This document shows positions 35,077 to 45,744 of a stretch of 64,000 nucleotides of DNA, in pieces. Position 1 is the stretch's first letter; the number at the start of each line of letters is the position of its first letter. Source of the DNA: Pirellulales bacterium (GTDB lineage: Bacteria; Planctomycetota; Planctomycetia; Pirellulales; JAEUIK01); assembly GCA_019694435.1 (NCBI GenBank), contig JAIBBZ010000001.1:1-64000 (forward strand), given 5' to 3'. The notes below the pieces were generated by a model. That model ran no database searches and was not told the DNA's origin. It saw only the letters and a program-made list of their open reading frames with translations. The translations under genes were made by a program, and so were the position numbers.

Positions 35077-36479
35077 AAAGCGACGGCTTGAGGACGTTCG
35101 CTCGGTGCGGGAGGTGGGGCGTCCGGTCGCGCGGTTCGACGCTGCGCGACTGAATCAAAGAGGTCCAAATAGGCTCGGGCCATCGATTCGCCGGTCCCAA
35201 ACCCAGCGACGTGTTGTCGGCCGCGCTCGATCATGCTCATCACCTGAGCGGGATTCTGCTCGAGCCGGCGCATGGCCGCGGCGATCTCGGCCGGCTCGCG
35301 CGGATCGAAGAGCAAGGCCGCGCCGCCGGCGATCTCCGGCAGGCTGGTGGTGTTGCTGCACAACACCGGCTTGCCATAGGCCAAGGCCTCGGCCACGGGC
35401 ATGCCAAAGCCCTCGTAGAGCGACGGGAACACCAGCGCCCGGCACCCGACATAGAGCGACGCCAACTCTTCGTTCGACACGAATCCGGTCAGCACCACAC
35501 GCCCGGTGAGACCGAGTTTATCGATCCAGTGTCGGAGCCGATCGTGGCGTCCCGTGTCGGCGCCGGTGCAAACCAGCTTGCTTGCCGCATGCCCGCCTTC
35601 GGCCAAGTAGCGGGCATAGGCCTCGAACAGCCGGCGATGGTTCTTATGAGGCCAGGAGTTGGCCGGGTAAAGGAAGTATTCCTCGGCCGCCAATTGCCAG
35701 CGATCCAGACAGCTCTGCACCTCGGCGGGCGCCGGTTGCGCCAGCCGATCGGCCAGCCCGATGTAGATGGTCGACACGCGTTCCGGGTGAAGTGGCGCGC
35801 GGCGCAGCACGGTCTTACGGGCATATTTCGAGATGCAGACCACGTGGTCGGCCGACTGCACGCAGTCGCGGAAATACTTGTCGCGAAAATACCGGTCTTC
35901 AAAGGTGAAGAATTCGGGAAACGTCAGGTGCTGCAGGTCGTACACCACCGCGACACTCGGCACGCCGGGCTCGAAGAACAGCGGCGCCGTCAACGGCAGA
36001 AACAGCACGTCGATCGATTCGTCGGCCAAGAGCCGCAAGCGCCGGGGCCGGCGAAACAGCCGACCATAGATCCAGCGCAAGAGGCTGAACTGAGGGCGCC
36101 GCAACTGGGTCAGACACCAGGCGCGCCACCCCCCCGCCCGCGTCGCAGGACCGGTCGTCAGCGGCTGCCGCGTGACGCACACGCGGCGCACGTTCGGGCC
36201 ATCGAGCGCGCCCAGCTCGTCGTGGCTGGCCGCCGAGGTCAACAACAAGAACTGCCAGGCTGGCGCGAGTCGTGCCATGCGCGCGACGAGCTCGAGCGTC
36301 ATCAGCTTAGCGCCGCCGTTGACTCCGCCGGGCTGCAACCGGCTCAAGTCGATCGCCACGCGCCGGATCGTTGCCGCGGCGTCGAGCAGGCCCGCGGCAT
36401 GTGGCGGCGCCGGGCCGTCGTGCGGCTCGTGCACGGCGGCGGCAGCACGCCACGCGGATTTCCGTTCCTGGGGTTCCAT
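35067..36479 (-). CDS. Glycosyltransferase family 4 (group 1)
   Basis: 470 residues. The GT-B fold is indicated by IDLSRLQPGGVNGGAK near the N-terminus (about 42-57), VVYDLQHLTFPEFF and CISKYARK, then YPANSWPHKNHRRLFEA, and the family EX7E-type signature SLYEGFGMPVAEALAYGKPV in the C-terminal half. It transfers a sugar from a nucleotide donor onto a growing surface glycan at the inner membrane. Start ATG 36479 gives about 40 residues before the first strand, so a later start is possible. It is divergent from the epimerase gene, with a 210-bp spacer. Sugar specificity unknown. Confidence 0.85.
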   Translation of the reverse strand: MEPQERKSAWRAAAAVHEPHDGPAPPHAAGLLDAAATIRRVAIDLSRLQPGGVNGGAKLMTLELVARMARLAPAWQFLLLTSAASHDELGALDGPNVRRVCVTRQPLTTGPATRAGGWRAWCLTQLRRPQFSLLRWIYGRLFRRPRRLRLLADESIDVLFLPLTAPLFFEPGVPSVAVVYDLQHLTFPEFFTFEDRYFRDKYFRDCVQSADHVVCISKYARKTVLRRAPLHPERVSTIYIGLADRLAQPAPAEVQSCLDRWQLAAEEYFLYPANSWPHKNHRRLFEAYARYLAEGGHAASKLVCTGADTGRHDRLRHWIDKLGLTGRVVLTGFVSNEELASLYVGCRALVFPSLYEGFGMPVAEALAYGKPVLCSNTTSLPEIAGGAALLFDPREPAEIAAAMRRLEQNPAQVMSMIERGRQHVAGFGTGESMARAYLDLFDSVAQRRTARPDAPPPAPSERPQAVALLR

Positions 36480-36485
36480 GCCTGA

Positions 36486-37652
<1,167 letters not shown>

Positions 37653-37728
37653 AGCCCTGGCCGCAGGCCGCGAACGGGGACATCGATCCCGGCAGGCAGT
37701 CGGCCCGAAGCGAGGAGCTGGCAACCAG

Positions 37729-38505
37729 ATGGCCACGGTCGGTACGGTGACCAACGCGGGCGGGCGCCGGCTGTCAGGTACGGCGCACCCGCGCCCGCGC
37801 GTCTCGATCATCACGGCCACGTTCAATGCCCGGGGCATGCTGCCGGCGACCTTGGCCAGCGTCGCGGCGCAAACGCTCGAGGCCAAGGAATACTTGGTTC
37901 TCGACGGCGGCTCGCGCGACGGAACGCTCGAGGTGCTCGCCGCGCAGTCCGCAAAAATTGACCTTTGGCAATGCGAGCCTGACCGGGGCATCTACGACGC
38001 GCTGAACAAAGGTGTCGCGGCGGCGCGTGGCGAATGGCTGCTGTTTCTCGGCGCGGGCGACACGCTCGCGGCACCCGACGTGCTGGAACGTGCCCTGGAA
38101 GCCGCGCCGCCTGGCAGCAAGCTGATCTATGGCGACGTCTTGATCGGCGCGGCACGGCGCCTCTACGGCGGTCGTTTTTCCCGGCTGCGAATCGCACGGC
38201 AAAACATCTGCCATCAGGCCATCCTCTACCATCGCGAGTTGTTCGCGCGCTGGGGCGGATACGACCTGCAGTATCGCGTGTGGGCCGATTGGGCGTTCAA
38301 CTTGAGGGCCTTTGCCGCGGACGACGTCCGGCCGCATTACCTGGGCCTGACCGTGGCCTGCTACGACGACGGCGGGTTCAGCAGCAGCCGGCAAGACGCG
38401 CAGTTCCTGGCCGATGCGCCGGCGTTAATCCGCCCCTTGGGACGCGCGAGCCTGGCCGTGTACGGCGCCAAGCAAATCGCCCGGCGGCTCTTGGGCCGAA
38501 GCTAG
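37729..38505 (+). CDS. Glycosyltransferase family 2
   Basis: 258 residues of GT-A type. It has VSIITATFNARGML at about 25-38, YLVLDGGSRDGT, the DRGIYDALNKGVAAARGEWLLFLGAGD segment containing the DxD-like metal site, and later QAILYHRELF. This subgroup resembles WcaA/colanic-acid-type transferases. ATG 37729 is supported by GAGGAG 10 nt upstream; the frame is open further upstream but overlaps the epimerase gene. Cytoplasmic enzyme adding a sugar to a lipid-linked oligosaccharide. Confidence 0.85.
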   Translation: MATVGTVTNAGGRRLSGTAHPRPRVSIITATFNARGMLPATLASVAAQTLEAKEYLVLDGGSRDGTLEVLAAQSAKIDLWQCEPDRGIYDALNKGVAAARGEWLLFLGAGDTLAAPDVLERALEAAPPGSKLIYGDVLIGAARRLYGGRFSRLRIARQNICHQAILYHRELFARWGGYDLQYRVWADWAFNLRAFAADDVRPHYLGLTVACYDDGGFSSSRQDAQFLADAPALIRPLGRASLAVYGAKQIARRLLGRS

Positions 38506-38571
38506 CGGATCGCCACACCGCGGCCTGGCTGCTAGCAAGTCGCGGCCCCCCGCGCGACACGCGATTGGACA

Positions 38572-38599
38572 TTGCGTCAATCGCGCGAGAGCCTACAAT
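38572..38599 (+). promoter_or_regulatory. Candidate sigma70-type promoter of the WecA-like gene
   Basis: TTGCGT (38572-38577) and TACAAT (38594-38599), spacer 16 bp; the -10 box matches 5 of 6 bases. The leader would be about 70 nt. Confidence 0.4.
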
Positions 38600-38676
38600 A
38601 CGCCGCCCCTGGCGTGCCGATGGATCCGGCGCGCCGTGGTTCGCGACTGCACCGGTCGTCAAGGAAGATCGCCGCG

Positions 38677-40266
38677 ATGCCCTCGCCTTGGACGCGCTTT
38701 CTCGTAGCCTTTCTCTGCGCTTTGGTGCTGACGCCGGTTGCCCGGGCCCTCGCTCAACGCCTGGGGGCCATCGATCAGCCCGACGGTAAGCGCAAGATTC
38801 ATGAGCGACCCGTACCGCTGTTCGGCGGTGTGGCCGTATACCTGTCGTTGGTCGTCGGCCTGTGGGTCACCACGGGAGGCATCTTTGCCGCCGGCGACGA
38901 GCTCACACGGCTCTCCAGCGTGATCGTCGTCGTGGCCGGGATGGTCTGCCTGATCGGCTGCATCGACGATCTCTGGGACCTGCCCGCACGCTTCAAGTTG
39001 CTGCTGCAAATCGCCGCGTCATCGATCGTCGTCCTGGCCGGCTATTGGGTCGATCGCGTCGTGGTGTTCGGCTACCCGATCGAATTGGGCTACCTGGGCA
39101 TTCCGCTCACGATTGCCTGGCTGGTCGGATGCATCAACGCGCTCAACCTGCTCGACGGCATGGACGGCCTGGCGAGCGTCGTCGGGCTGACCACGGCCAT
39201 CATGATGGCCCTGGTCGCGACGATCAGCGGATACCCGCACGTGGCGATGATCGCCTTGGTCCTGGCCGGCGCCCTGGCTGGCTTTCTCGTCTTCAATCTG
39301 CCGCCGGCCAGCATCTATCTCGGCGACTCGGGCAGCATGGTCATCGGCCTCGTGGCCGGGATCCTGGGCGTACAGGCCTCGCTGAAGACCACGGCCACGC
39401 TCTCGATCACTGCGCCGGCCGTGATCATGAGCATCCCGATGCTCGATATCGTGCTCGCTGTCGTTCGGCGCAAGCTTTCGGGCCAGCGGTTCGATACGGC
39501 CGATCGCGGACACATTCATCACCGTCTGCTCGACCGTGGCCTGAGCAACTGGCAAGCGCTCTGTCTGATCGGAGCACTATGCCTGCTGATGGGCACCGCG
39601 GCCACGGCCTCGACGATTTTTCACAGCGATGCGCTTGCCTGGATCACGGCGCTTACGCTCGTGGCCTTGATGTTCATCACGCGGCTGTTCGGCCATCACG
39701 AGCTGTCGCTGGTCAAACTGACCGTGGCGCAGATGCTCGCCGCGCGGGTCGGCCGCTGGGCCGCGGCGCACCGTTCTTCGGGCGTGGTCACCCGGCGCTC
39801 GAGCCTGGCCAGCGAGCCGTTTGAACGCGTCTGGTCGCAATTGGTCGACGAGCTGCGGCACTTCCGCGTCGAGCGCATCGAGTTGCGGCTCGATCAGCCG
39901 CATGCACCCAGTATCCTCCGGCACATCTGGCGCACCGGGACCAGCGGCGAAAACACCGCCATCACGACCTCGCCGCCGACCGAGTTGCAAGGCCGCATCG
40001 CCGGCGAAGCGGTCCGTGCCGAAACGGCCCGCGCGATGCGCCAGTGGAACCTGGCCATGGGCTTTGCCACCGAGGCGGGAGGCCGCTGCCAGATCGCCGT
40101 CAGCGGGCCCGAGTCGACGCAGCCCGAGCCGGTTGACATGTTGCTGCTTTCGAGCCAGTTGAAGCTCTACGGGCAGCATTGGGCGCTGCAACCCGACGAC
40201 ATTCCCTGGCCCGGCGCGCCGGTCGGTGTGCGTCCGGCCCAGGTTCCCGGCTCGAAGGCCGCCTAG
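38677..40266 (+). CDS. WecA/TagO-like undecaprenyl-phosphate sugar-1-phosphate transferase with C-terminal extension
   Basis: 529 residues with about 10-11 membrane helices in the first 350 residues. Family motifs are DQPDGKRKIHERPVPLFGG near the N-terminus, CIDDLWDLP, NALNLLDGMDGLA, FNLPPASIYLGDSGS and the HIHHRLLDRG loop that binds the sugar nucleotide. It transfers HexNAc-1-phosphate from a UDP sugar to undecaprenyl phosphate, starting a surface glycan. The last about 170 residues are a hydrophilic domain with no recognised family, beyond the usual 340-370 residue length. ATG 38677 has AAGGA upstream. It ends 10 bp from the convergent amidohydrolase gene. Confidence 0.9.
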   Translation: MPSPWTRFLVAFLCALVLTPVARALAQRLGAIDQPDGKRKIHERPVPLFGGVAVYLSLVVGLWVTTGGIFAAGDELTRLSSVIVVVAGMVCLIGCIDDLWDLPARFKLLLQIAASSIVVLAGYWVDRVVVFGYPIELGYLGIPLTIAWLVGCINALNLLDGMDGLASVVGLTTAIMMALVATISGYPHVAMIALVLAGALAGFLVFNLPPASIYLGDSGSMVIGLVAGILGVQASLKTTATLSITAPAVIMSIPMLDIVLAVVRRKLSGQRFDTADRGHIHHRLLDRGLSNWQALCLIGALCLLMGTAATASTIFHSDALAWITALTLVALMFITRLFGHHELSLVKLTVAQMLAARVGRWAAAHRSSGVVTRRSSLASEPFERVWSQLVDELRHFRVERIELRLDQPHAPSILRHIWRTGTSGENTAITTSPPTELQGRIAGEAVRAETARAMRQWNLAMGFATEAGGRCQIAVSGPESTQPEPVDMLLLSSQLKLYGQHWALQPDDIPWPGAPVGVRPAQVPGSKAA

Positions 40267-40276
40267 AGCGCGGCGC

Positions 40277-43200
40277 TCACTGGCTCGCCGCGTCGCCTGC
40301 GCCGCTGGCCGGCGAACCGCCGGGCTGCCCCACGCCGAGCATCCGCTGGCCCGAGCGCACCTGGCGCAGCCGTTCCTGATAGCGTGCATAAAGCTGAGTG
40401 TGTTTGCTCGTCGGCGCCAGGGGCTTGCCGCCGATGAACAACCACTTGACGTCCGTGCCGGGCTGCAACGGGTTGCCGTCGGTGATGATCAGGTTGGCCA
40501 GCTTGCCCACCTCGAGCGAGCCGAGCTTGTCGGCCGCACCGAGAATCTGGGCCGGGTACAGCGTCACCGCCTTCAAGCCTTCGGCCTCGGGCAGGCCGTA
40601 GGCCACGGCCATCGCCGCCTGGTAGGGCAAGTTGCGGGCCGCTGTGCCCGAGCCTGGCCCGTTCTCGACGGCCTTAATGCAGAAGGGAATACCCGCCTCG
40701 TGCAACCGCGCGGCGTTGGCGTACGGCGCGTCGTAAGGATCGAATTCGCCGCCGGGCAATTGCATGCTCGGCCCCAGGATCACGGGCACTCCGGCGGCCT
40801 TGATCGCCGCCGCACATTTCCAGGCCTCCTGCGCATCGGCCAGGATCCACTTCAACTTCAAACCCTGCGCGAACTCGATCGCGGCGAGGATGTCGCCGTG
40901 TAGATCGGCGTGAATCACGACGGGCCGCTCGCCGTGGGCGTATGGAATCAGCGCGGCCAGCGGCGGATCGGGCACCGGCGGCAACTGGCCCGCGGCCGCG
41001 GCCTGCTTGACCAACTCGTCGTATTGCAAGGAGCGCGTGAATTGCTCGCGCAACGCCTCGATCTGCTTCGACGCTTCTTGCTGCTCGTCGGACTTCTGCC
41101 CGACGCTCCCGGGCTTGTACAAGCCCGACGGGAAATTGACGTGCAGCGCCAACGGATCGACGACGGCCATCTCCGGCGGAATCCACCCGGCCAGGTTCAT
41201 CAGCACGCTCTGCCCGCTGATGCGGCCGCCAGTCGGCTGTGTGAGCACCGTCAGAACGCCATTGGCGCGCGTGACGGGAATCAGCTCGCTGTCGGGGTGC
41301 ACGGCGATCGACGCCCGCAGGTCGGCGTTGAATTCGCCGCCCTCGGCATAGTCGTGGGTCTCTTCGATCGAGCCGATTTCGACCAACCCCAACGCGCCGC
41401 CTGCATTGATCATGCCCGGGTAGATCGACAGGCCGGCCAGGTCGATTTCGACGGCGTCGCTGGGTGCTTGATATTCAGCGCCGGCGATGGCCTCGATCTT
41501 GCCGCCGGCCACGACCAGGGTGCCATGCTCGACCGGTTCGCCGACCACGGGCACGATCGTCGCATTGCGCAGCACGTAACGGCCCGAACCGCTTTCGGCG
41601 ATCTGCACCTGGCGCTTGCGCAGCTCGTCGGCGGCCACGGGCAACGGCCGGCTGCCATCGGCCCGGGGCGCGCGGCGTTCGAAATACACCTCGCCGTCGA
41701 CGAGCGTCATTTCGCATCGCGAAAAAGCATTGAGCGGATGCCCGTTGAAGATTGCCAGATCGGCATCCTTGCCCACCTCGATCGAGCCGATGCGTTGTTC
41801 GATCCCCAGTTGCTTGGCCACGTTGATCGTGATCAAGGCCAGGCACTGCTGCTCGCTCATCTGTCCATACTTGAGCATCTTGGCCGCGTCTTGATACATG
41901 TGGCGACCCAGCTCGTTGTCGTCGCTCTTCAAGGTCACGGCGTTGACGCCGGCCTCTTCGAGCAAGGCGGCGCAATAGGGAATCGCGTCGTAGGCCTCGA
42001 TCTTGTAGGCCCACCAGTCGGCGAAGGCCGAGCAACTCGCGCCATGCGCGGCGATTTCGGGGGCCACCTTGTATCCTTCGAGCACGTGCTGCAGCGATTG
42101 CACGCGCACGCCATAACTCTCGGTCAGCCGCAACAGCATCAGGATCTCGTCGGCCCGATAACAGTGGCAATGGATCCGCAACTTGCCGTCGAGAATATCG
42201 GCCAACGCTTCGAGCCGCAGGTCGCGCCGCGGTTCGGCGACTTGCTCGCCGCGGCTACGGGCCATGGCATATTGCTCCCAGACGCGGCGATACATCCGCC
42301 CCTCGTCAAACGAACGGCGGATCGTCGATTCGACGCCCAGCCGCGTGTCGGGATAGCGCGTCGCCCCGCGTTTGGGGTTTTCGCCCAGGGCAAACTTCAC
42401 GCCCCGGGGAGCGTCGCGGACGATCAGCTCGCGGCCCGGCCGTCCCCAGCGGAGCTTGATCACGGCGTGCTGCCCACCGATCGCGTTGGCCGAACCGTGG
42501 AGCACGCGCACGCACGTCACGCCGCCGGCCAGCTCGCGATAAATCTGCAAGTCGTCCCCGTTGATCACGTCGGCAATCGAAACCTCGGGCGTGACCGACA
42601 GCGTCATCTCGTTGATGCCGCGGGTAATCGCAAAATGCACGTGCGGGTCGAGAATGCCCGGCATCACATACAGCCCCGTGCCGTCGACGACGTGCAGCCC
42701 CTCGGGCACCGCAACATCCGGCCCGACGGCCTCGATGCGGCCGTTGCGCACGACGATCGTCGCCTTGGGCAAGGTGCCGTTGGTGACCGTCAAGACCGTG
42801 GCGTCGCGAATCACGACGTTGCCGCCGGTCGCGAACGACGGCTTCCGATCGGCCTCGATTTCCGTGGCATAGGGTTCCTCCTCGGCCGGCTTGGCGGCGG
42901 TGTCTTGCGCTGCGGCCGGCTGGTCCTCGGCGGGCTTGTCCGGCGCAGACTTGTCGTCGGGCCTCTGCTCGGCGGCGGGCTCGGCCGGCTTGTCGCCTGC
43001 CGGCGGCGATTCGGCTTTGTCTTTCTCCGCCGCGGCCGGCGGCGCGTTGTATTCGAAGCGTTCGGAGTCGACGAACACGTAACGCAGTTTGGTCTTCTCA
43101 GCCTCGAGCGGTCCGTCGAAGGCCACTGCATGGGCCGCGTAACCCGGCGCGAGCTTGCCCAATCGCTGCTCGACGCCCAACACCTCGGCCGAGGCCGTCG

Positions 43201-44581
43201 TCAACGCGGCGAGCGCCGCGTCGGGCGCCAGGCCCTGTTCGATGGCCGCGCGCAGGTGCGTCGTAAACGCACCGGGCTTCTTGTGGCCGGCCGAGCTGAA
43301 GCAGAATTTCACGCCGGCCTTGGACAGGGCGGCCGCGCAGCCGACGGCTTCGCGCCACAGCCGCTGACGTTCGGTCAGCACGCGGGGCGACTCGGGCACC
43401 TTGGGTTTGTCCCCATCTTTGCCCGCCTTCGGCTTGGCCGGCTGGTCCGGCTCTTCTTTCAACTCCTTGAGACGAGCCTCGATGCGGCGCTTGATCGCCG
43501 GCGGCAGGTCGGGGCGTTTGAGCCCTTCTTCGAGCTGCTCGACCGTGTAGTCGGCGAACATCGCGTCGGCGGCCGGCTTACCGCTGCCTTGCCGCGGCTC
43601 CTCGGGAAAATCGATCTGCAGCACGACGGGTATCTTGGCTGCCGCCAACCGATCGGCCGAGCGCCACGCCTCTCGGCCGCCGACGATGACGGGCCGCACG
43701 CCGAATTCGTTCGCCAGGTCGAGCGCCCGATCGATTTCGTCCCGGGTGTCGGCTTGCCAGAATACGGGCAGCTCATGTCGCTGCGCCGCGCGCAAGGCGG
43801 CCAGCGTCGGGTCGAGCGGCGGCCGTCGTCCGCCGCGCTCCTCGAAGTAGCGCCAGGCGTCGTCATATTGTTGCGCGTCGATCATTGCCTGCCGCAGATG
43901 CGCGACGCAGCCCATCAGCGTCGAGGGATAACTGCGCCCGCCGCCCGGCACGGTCAGGTTGATGTGCAGGGCGACCGGCGATTCGAGCACGATCTCGCGC
44001 CGCGGCAGTCCGCTGGTGCTCACCAGAGCGCTTTGCCCCGTGGCGATACCCCCTTGGGGCGCGGCGACGACGGCCGTGAACCCAGCCTCGCGAAAGCCGC
44101 CCGCGGCGGCTTCATCCAGCGTCAAAGCCTCGGTCGCGAGAAACTCCGGCGTCAGCCCATTGCGGTTGTCGGGCGGCGTCGCGGCCATTGCAAAGCTGGT
44201 GTAGTCGATCGGCCGGCCCGCACCCGTGTGCGAGCGGTTGGCCCCCTGGTCGATGCCCGCATAAGTGAGTCCATCGAGAAAACCGGGATAGACGATCAAA
44301 CCCTCGCCGGCGATCCGCTCGGCATCGGCCGGCACCTGCACATCGGCCTGCGGCCCGAGGCGCTCGATGATGCCATCGCGCAAGACGATCGTGCCCCCTT
44401 CGATCTTCTGGCCAGGCTCGGGCACCAATGTCGCGCCAACGATGGCAAACACGCTGGGACGAAATCCCGGGGTCCGGGTCGCCGGGGCAGCGGCATGGAG
44501 ACTGGGGCCAAGTGTTCCGCCGATGGGCAGTAGAATCGAAGCCCCCGTGACAGCCAGCAAATACCAACGCGGATTGAGCAT
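40277..44581 (-). CDS. Triple amidohydrolase-domain secreted protein
   Basis: 1434 residues from ATG 44581, which gives a signal peptide (MLNPRWYLLAVTGASILLP). Three imidazolonepropionase/dihydroorotase-like units are visible: unit 1 (about 40-510), unit 2 (about 585-1005) and unit 3 (about 1035-1400). Each begins with a composite-domain pattern such as VLRDGIIERLG, VVRNGRIEAVG or VVAGGKIEAIAG. Only unit 2 keeps the metal motif, HVH at about 647-649 (PGILDPHVHF). Units 1 and 3 read PGFLDGLTYAG and PGMINAGGALG at that place, so they have probably lost catalysis. A Lys/Glu/Pro/Ala-rich linker (about 515-580) separates units 1 and 2. Substrate unknown; probable periplasmic hydrolase. It is divergent from the DNA-repair gene with a 116-bp spacer. 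Confidence 0.8.
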   Translation of the reverse strand: MLNPRWYLLAVTGASILLPIGGTLGPSLHAAAPATRTPGFRPSVFAIVGATLVPEPGQKIEGGTIVLRDGIIERLGPQADVQVPADAERIAGEGLIVYPGFLDGLTYAGIDQGANRSHTGAGRPIDYTSFAMAATPPDNRNGLTPEFLATEALTLDEAAAGGFREAGFTAVVAAPQGGIATGQSALVSTSGLPRREIVLESPVALHINLTVPGGGRSYPSTLMGCVAHLRQAMIDAQQYDDAWRYFEERGGRRPPLDPTLAALRAAQRHELPVFWQADTRDEIDRALDLANEFGVRPVIVGGREAWRSADRLAAAKIPVVLQIDFPEEPRQGSGKPAADAMFADYTVEQLEEGLKRPDLPPAIKRRIEARLKELKEEPDQPAKPKAGKDGDKPKVPESPRVLTERQRLWREAVGCAAALSKAGVKFCFSSAGHKKPGAFTTHLRAAIEQGLAPDAALAALTTASAEVLGVEQRLGKLAPGYAAHAVAFDGPLEAEKTKLRYVFVDSERFEYNAPPAAAEKDKAESPPAGDKPAEPAAEQRPDDKSAPDKPAEDQPAAAQDTAAKPAEEEPYATEIEADRKPSFATGGNVVIRDATVLTVTNGTLPKATIVVRNGRIEAVGPDVAVPEGLHVVDGTGLYVMPGILDPHVHFAITRGINEMTLSVTPEVSIADVINGDDLQIYRELAGGVTCVRVLHGSANAIGGQHAVIKLRWGRPGRELIVRDAPRGVKFALGENPKRGATRYPDTRLGVESTIRRSFDEGRMYRRVWEQYAMARSRGEQVAEPRRDLRLEALADILDGKLRIHCHCYRADEILMLLRLTESYGVRVQSLQHVLEGYKVAPEIAAHGASCSAFADWWAYKIEAYDAIPYCAALLEEAGVNAVTLKSDDNELGRHMYQDAAKMLKYGQMSEQQCLALITINVAKQLGIEQRIGSIEVGKDADLAIFNGHPLNAFSRCEMTLVDGEVYFERRAPRADGSRPLPVAADELRKRQVQIAESGSGRYVLRNATIVPVVGEPVEHGTLVVAGGKIEAIAGAEYQAPSDAVEIDLAGLSIYPGMINAGGALGLVEIGSIEETHDYAEGGEFNADLRASIAVHPDSELIPVTRANGVLTVLTQPTGGRISGQSVLMNLAGWIPPEMAVVDPLALHVNFPSGLYKPGSVGQKSDEQQEASKQIEALREQFTRSLQYDELVKQAAAAGQLPPVPDPPLAALIPYAHGERPVVIHADLHGDILAAIEFAQGLKLKWILADAQEAWKCAAAIKAAGVPVILGPSMQLPGGEFDPYDAPYANAARLHEAGIPFCIKAVENGPGSGTAARNLPYQAAMAVAYGLPEAEGLKAVTLYPAQILGAADKLGSLEVGKLANLIITDGNPLQPGTDVKWLFIGGKPLAPTSKHTQLYARYQERLRQVRSGQRMLGVGQPGGSPASGAGDAASQ

Positions 44582-44697
44582 CGCGAATCGACCCCATGCG
44601 AGTACGGAAACCCGAGGTTGCGTCTCGGCAACCCGGTGAATTTCAGGCAAAATCATCGTAGCACACCGGCCCACGGTCCACCGGAAGCCCCTGCAGG

Positions 44698-45744
44698 ATG
44701 CCTCGCATTGCCGCTTTGCGGCCGCCCGTTCCTCGACTTGCCACGGCCCTGGCCGATCTGGTCGCCCAGGTGCCCGCCGGCCGTGTCACGACCTTTGGTG
44801 CGCTGGCCCGGGCATTGGGCGATCGTGCAGCCACGGTTTGGGTGGCGTCGCATGCGGCCCCGCTGCGGCGCAGCCTGACGGCCCCCTGGCACCGCATCGT
44901 CAAAGCCGGCGGCCTGCTCCCTGACCAGGATCCCAAGCTGCGCGATGCGCACGCGCAGATCTTGCGCGCCGAGGGGACGCAACCGATCGACCAGCAGGTC
45001 GATCTGGCGCGGTACGAGTTTGCGGCCTTCCGCTCGCCGCAGCCGCTCTTGCAATTGCGGAAAGCTCAAGAGCAGCTTCGCGCCCGGCAAGCGTTGGATA
45101 CCTGGTGCGGGCAGCCCCGACAGGTCGGCGGAGTCGACGTTTCTTACCGCGGCAATCTTGCCGTGGCGGCGTACACCCTGGTCGATGTCCGCTCGGACGA
45201 GCTGCTCTGGTCGACCGTCGCCCGCCGCCCGGTCGAGTTCCCCTACATCCCGGGCTACCTGTCGTTTCGCGAACTGCCCGTGCTGCTCGAACTGTTGCGC
45301 GAAGTGCAGCGCGCCGGCCGGCTCGCCGAGGTCCTGCTGGTCGATGGTGCGGGCATTCTGCACCCGCGGCGGATGGGAATCGCCGCGCATCTGGGCACGC
45401 TCCTCGACTGGCCGACGATCGGCGTGGCCAAGAGCCTGCTGCATGGGCGGCTCCACGGCGCGCCGGCCGGCGGGCGGCTGGTGCCAGGCCGTTACTACGC
45501 CGTAACGATCGACGACGAACCGCTCGGTTGGGCCGTCGCGCCGCGCGCTGGCGACCGGCAACCGCTCTACTTGTCGCCTGGACAATACGTTGGGCTCGAC
45601 ACCGCGCGGCGCATTGTCGCGCCGCTGTTGACTGGACGCAGGCTGCCGGAACCGCTTTACTGGGCCGATCGGCTCAGCCGTCAGGCGGCCCGCGACGGCG
45701 CCGACGCAGAGCACGGTTCCCCACGCCAGCGGAGCCCGCGATGA
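44698..45744 (+). CDS. Alkyltransferase-like (ATL) domain fused to endonuclease V
   Basis: 348 residues. Residues about 10-95 form a winged-helix alkylguanine-alkyltransferase domain (VPAGRVTTFGALARALG), in which the catalytic PCHR motif is PWHR with Trp64. That Cys-to-Trp change is the hallmark of alkyltransferase-like proteins, which bind O6-alkylguanine without repairing it. Residues about 112-335 are a full endonuclease V: VGGVDVSY with Asp147, YIPGYLSFRELP, DGAGILHPRRMGIAAHLG and PTIGVAKS, so the known metal and lesion-binding residues are in place. Endonuclease V nicks beside deoxyinosine. An active AGT-EndoV fusion is known from Ferroplasma; here the AGT part appears to be a lesion sensor. 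The next gene overlaps by ATGA. Confidence 0.9.
   Translation: MPRIAALRPPVPRLATALADLVAQVPAGRVTTFGALARALGDRAATVWVASHAAPLRRSLTAPWHRIVKAGGLLPDQDPKLRDAHAQILRAEGTQPIDQQVDLARYEFAAFRSPQPLLQLRKAQEQLRARQALDTWCGQPRQVGGVDVSYRGNLAVAAYTLVDVRSDELLWSTVARRPVEFPYIPGYLSFRELPVLLELLREVQRAGRLAEVLLVDGAGILHPRRMGIAAHLGTLLDWPTIGVAKSLLHGRLHGAPAGGRLVPGRYYAVTIDDEPLGWAVAPRAGDRQPLYLSPGQYVGLDTARRIVAPLLTGRRLPEPLYWADRLSRQAARDGADAEHGSPRQRSPR

Noticed and set aside
40910..44533. 1207-codon plus-strand open frame
   Set aside because: Antisense mirror of the triple amidohydrolase in GC-rich DNA; composition (Arg, Gly, His, Gln) fits no family, while the minus strand has clear domains.
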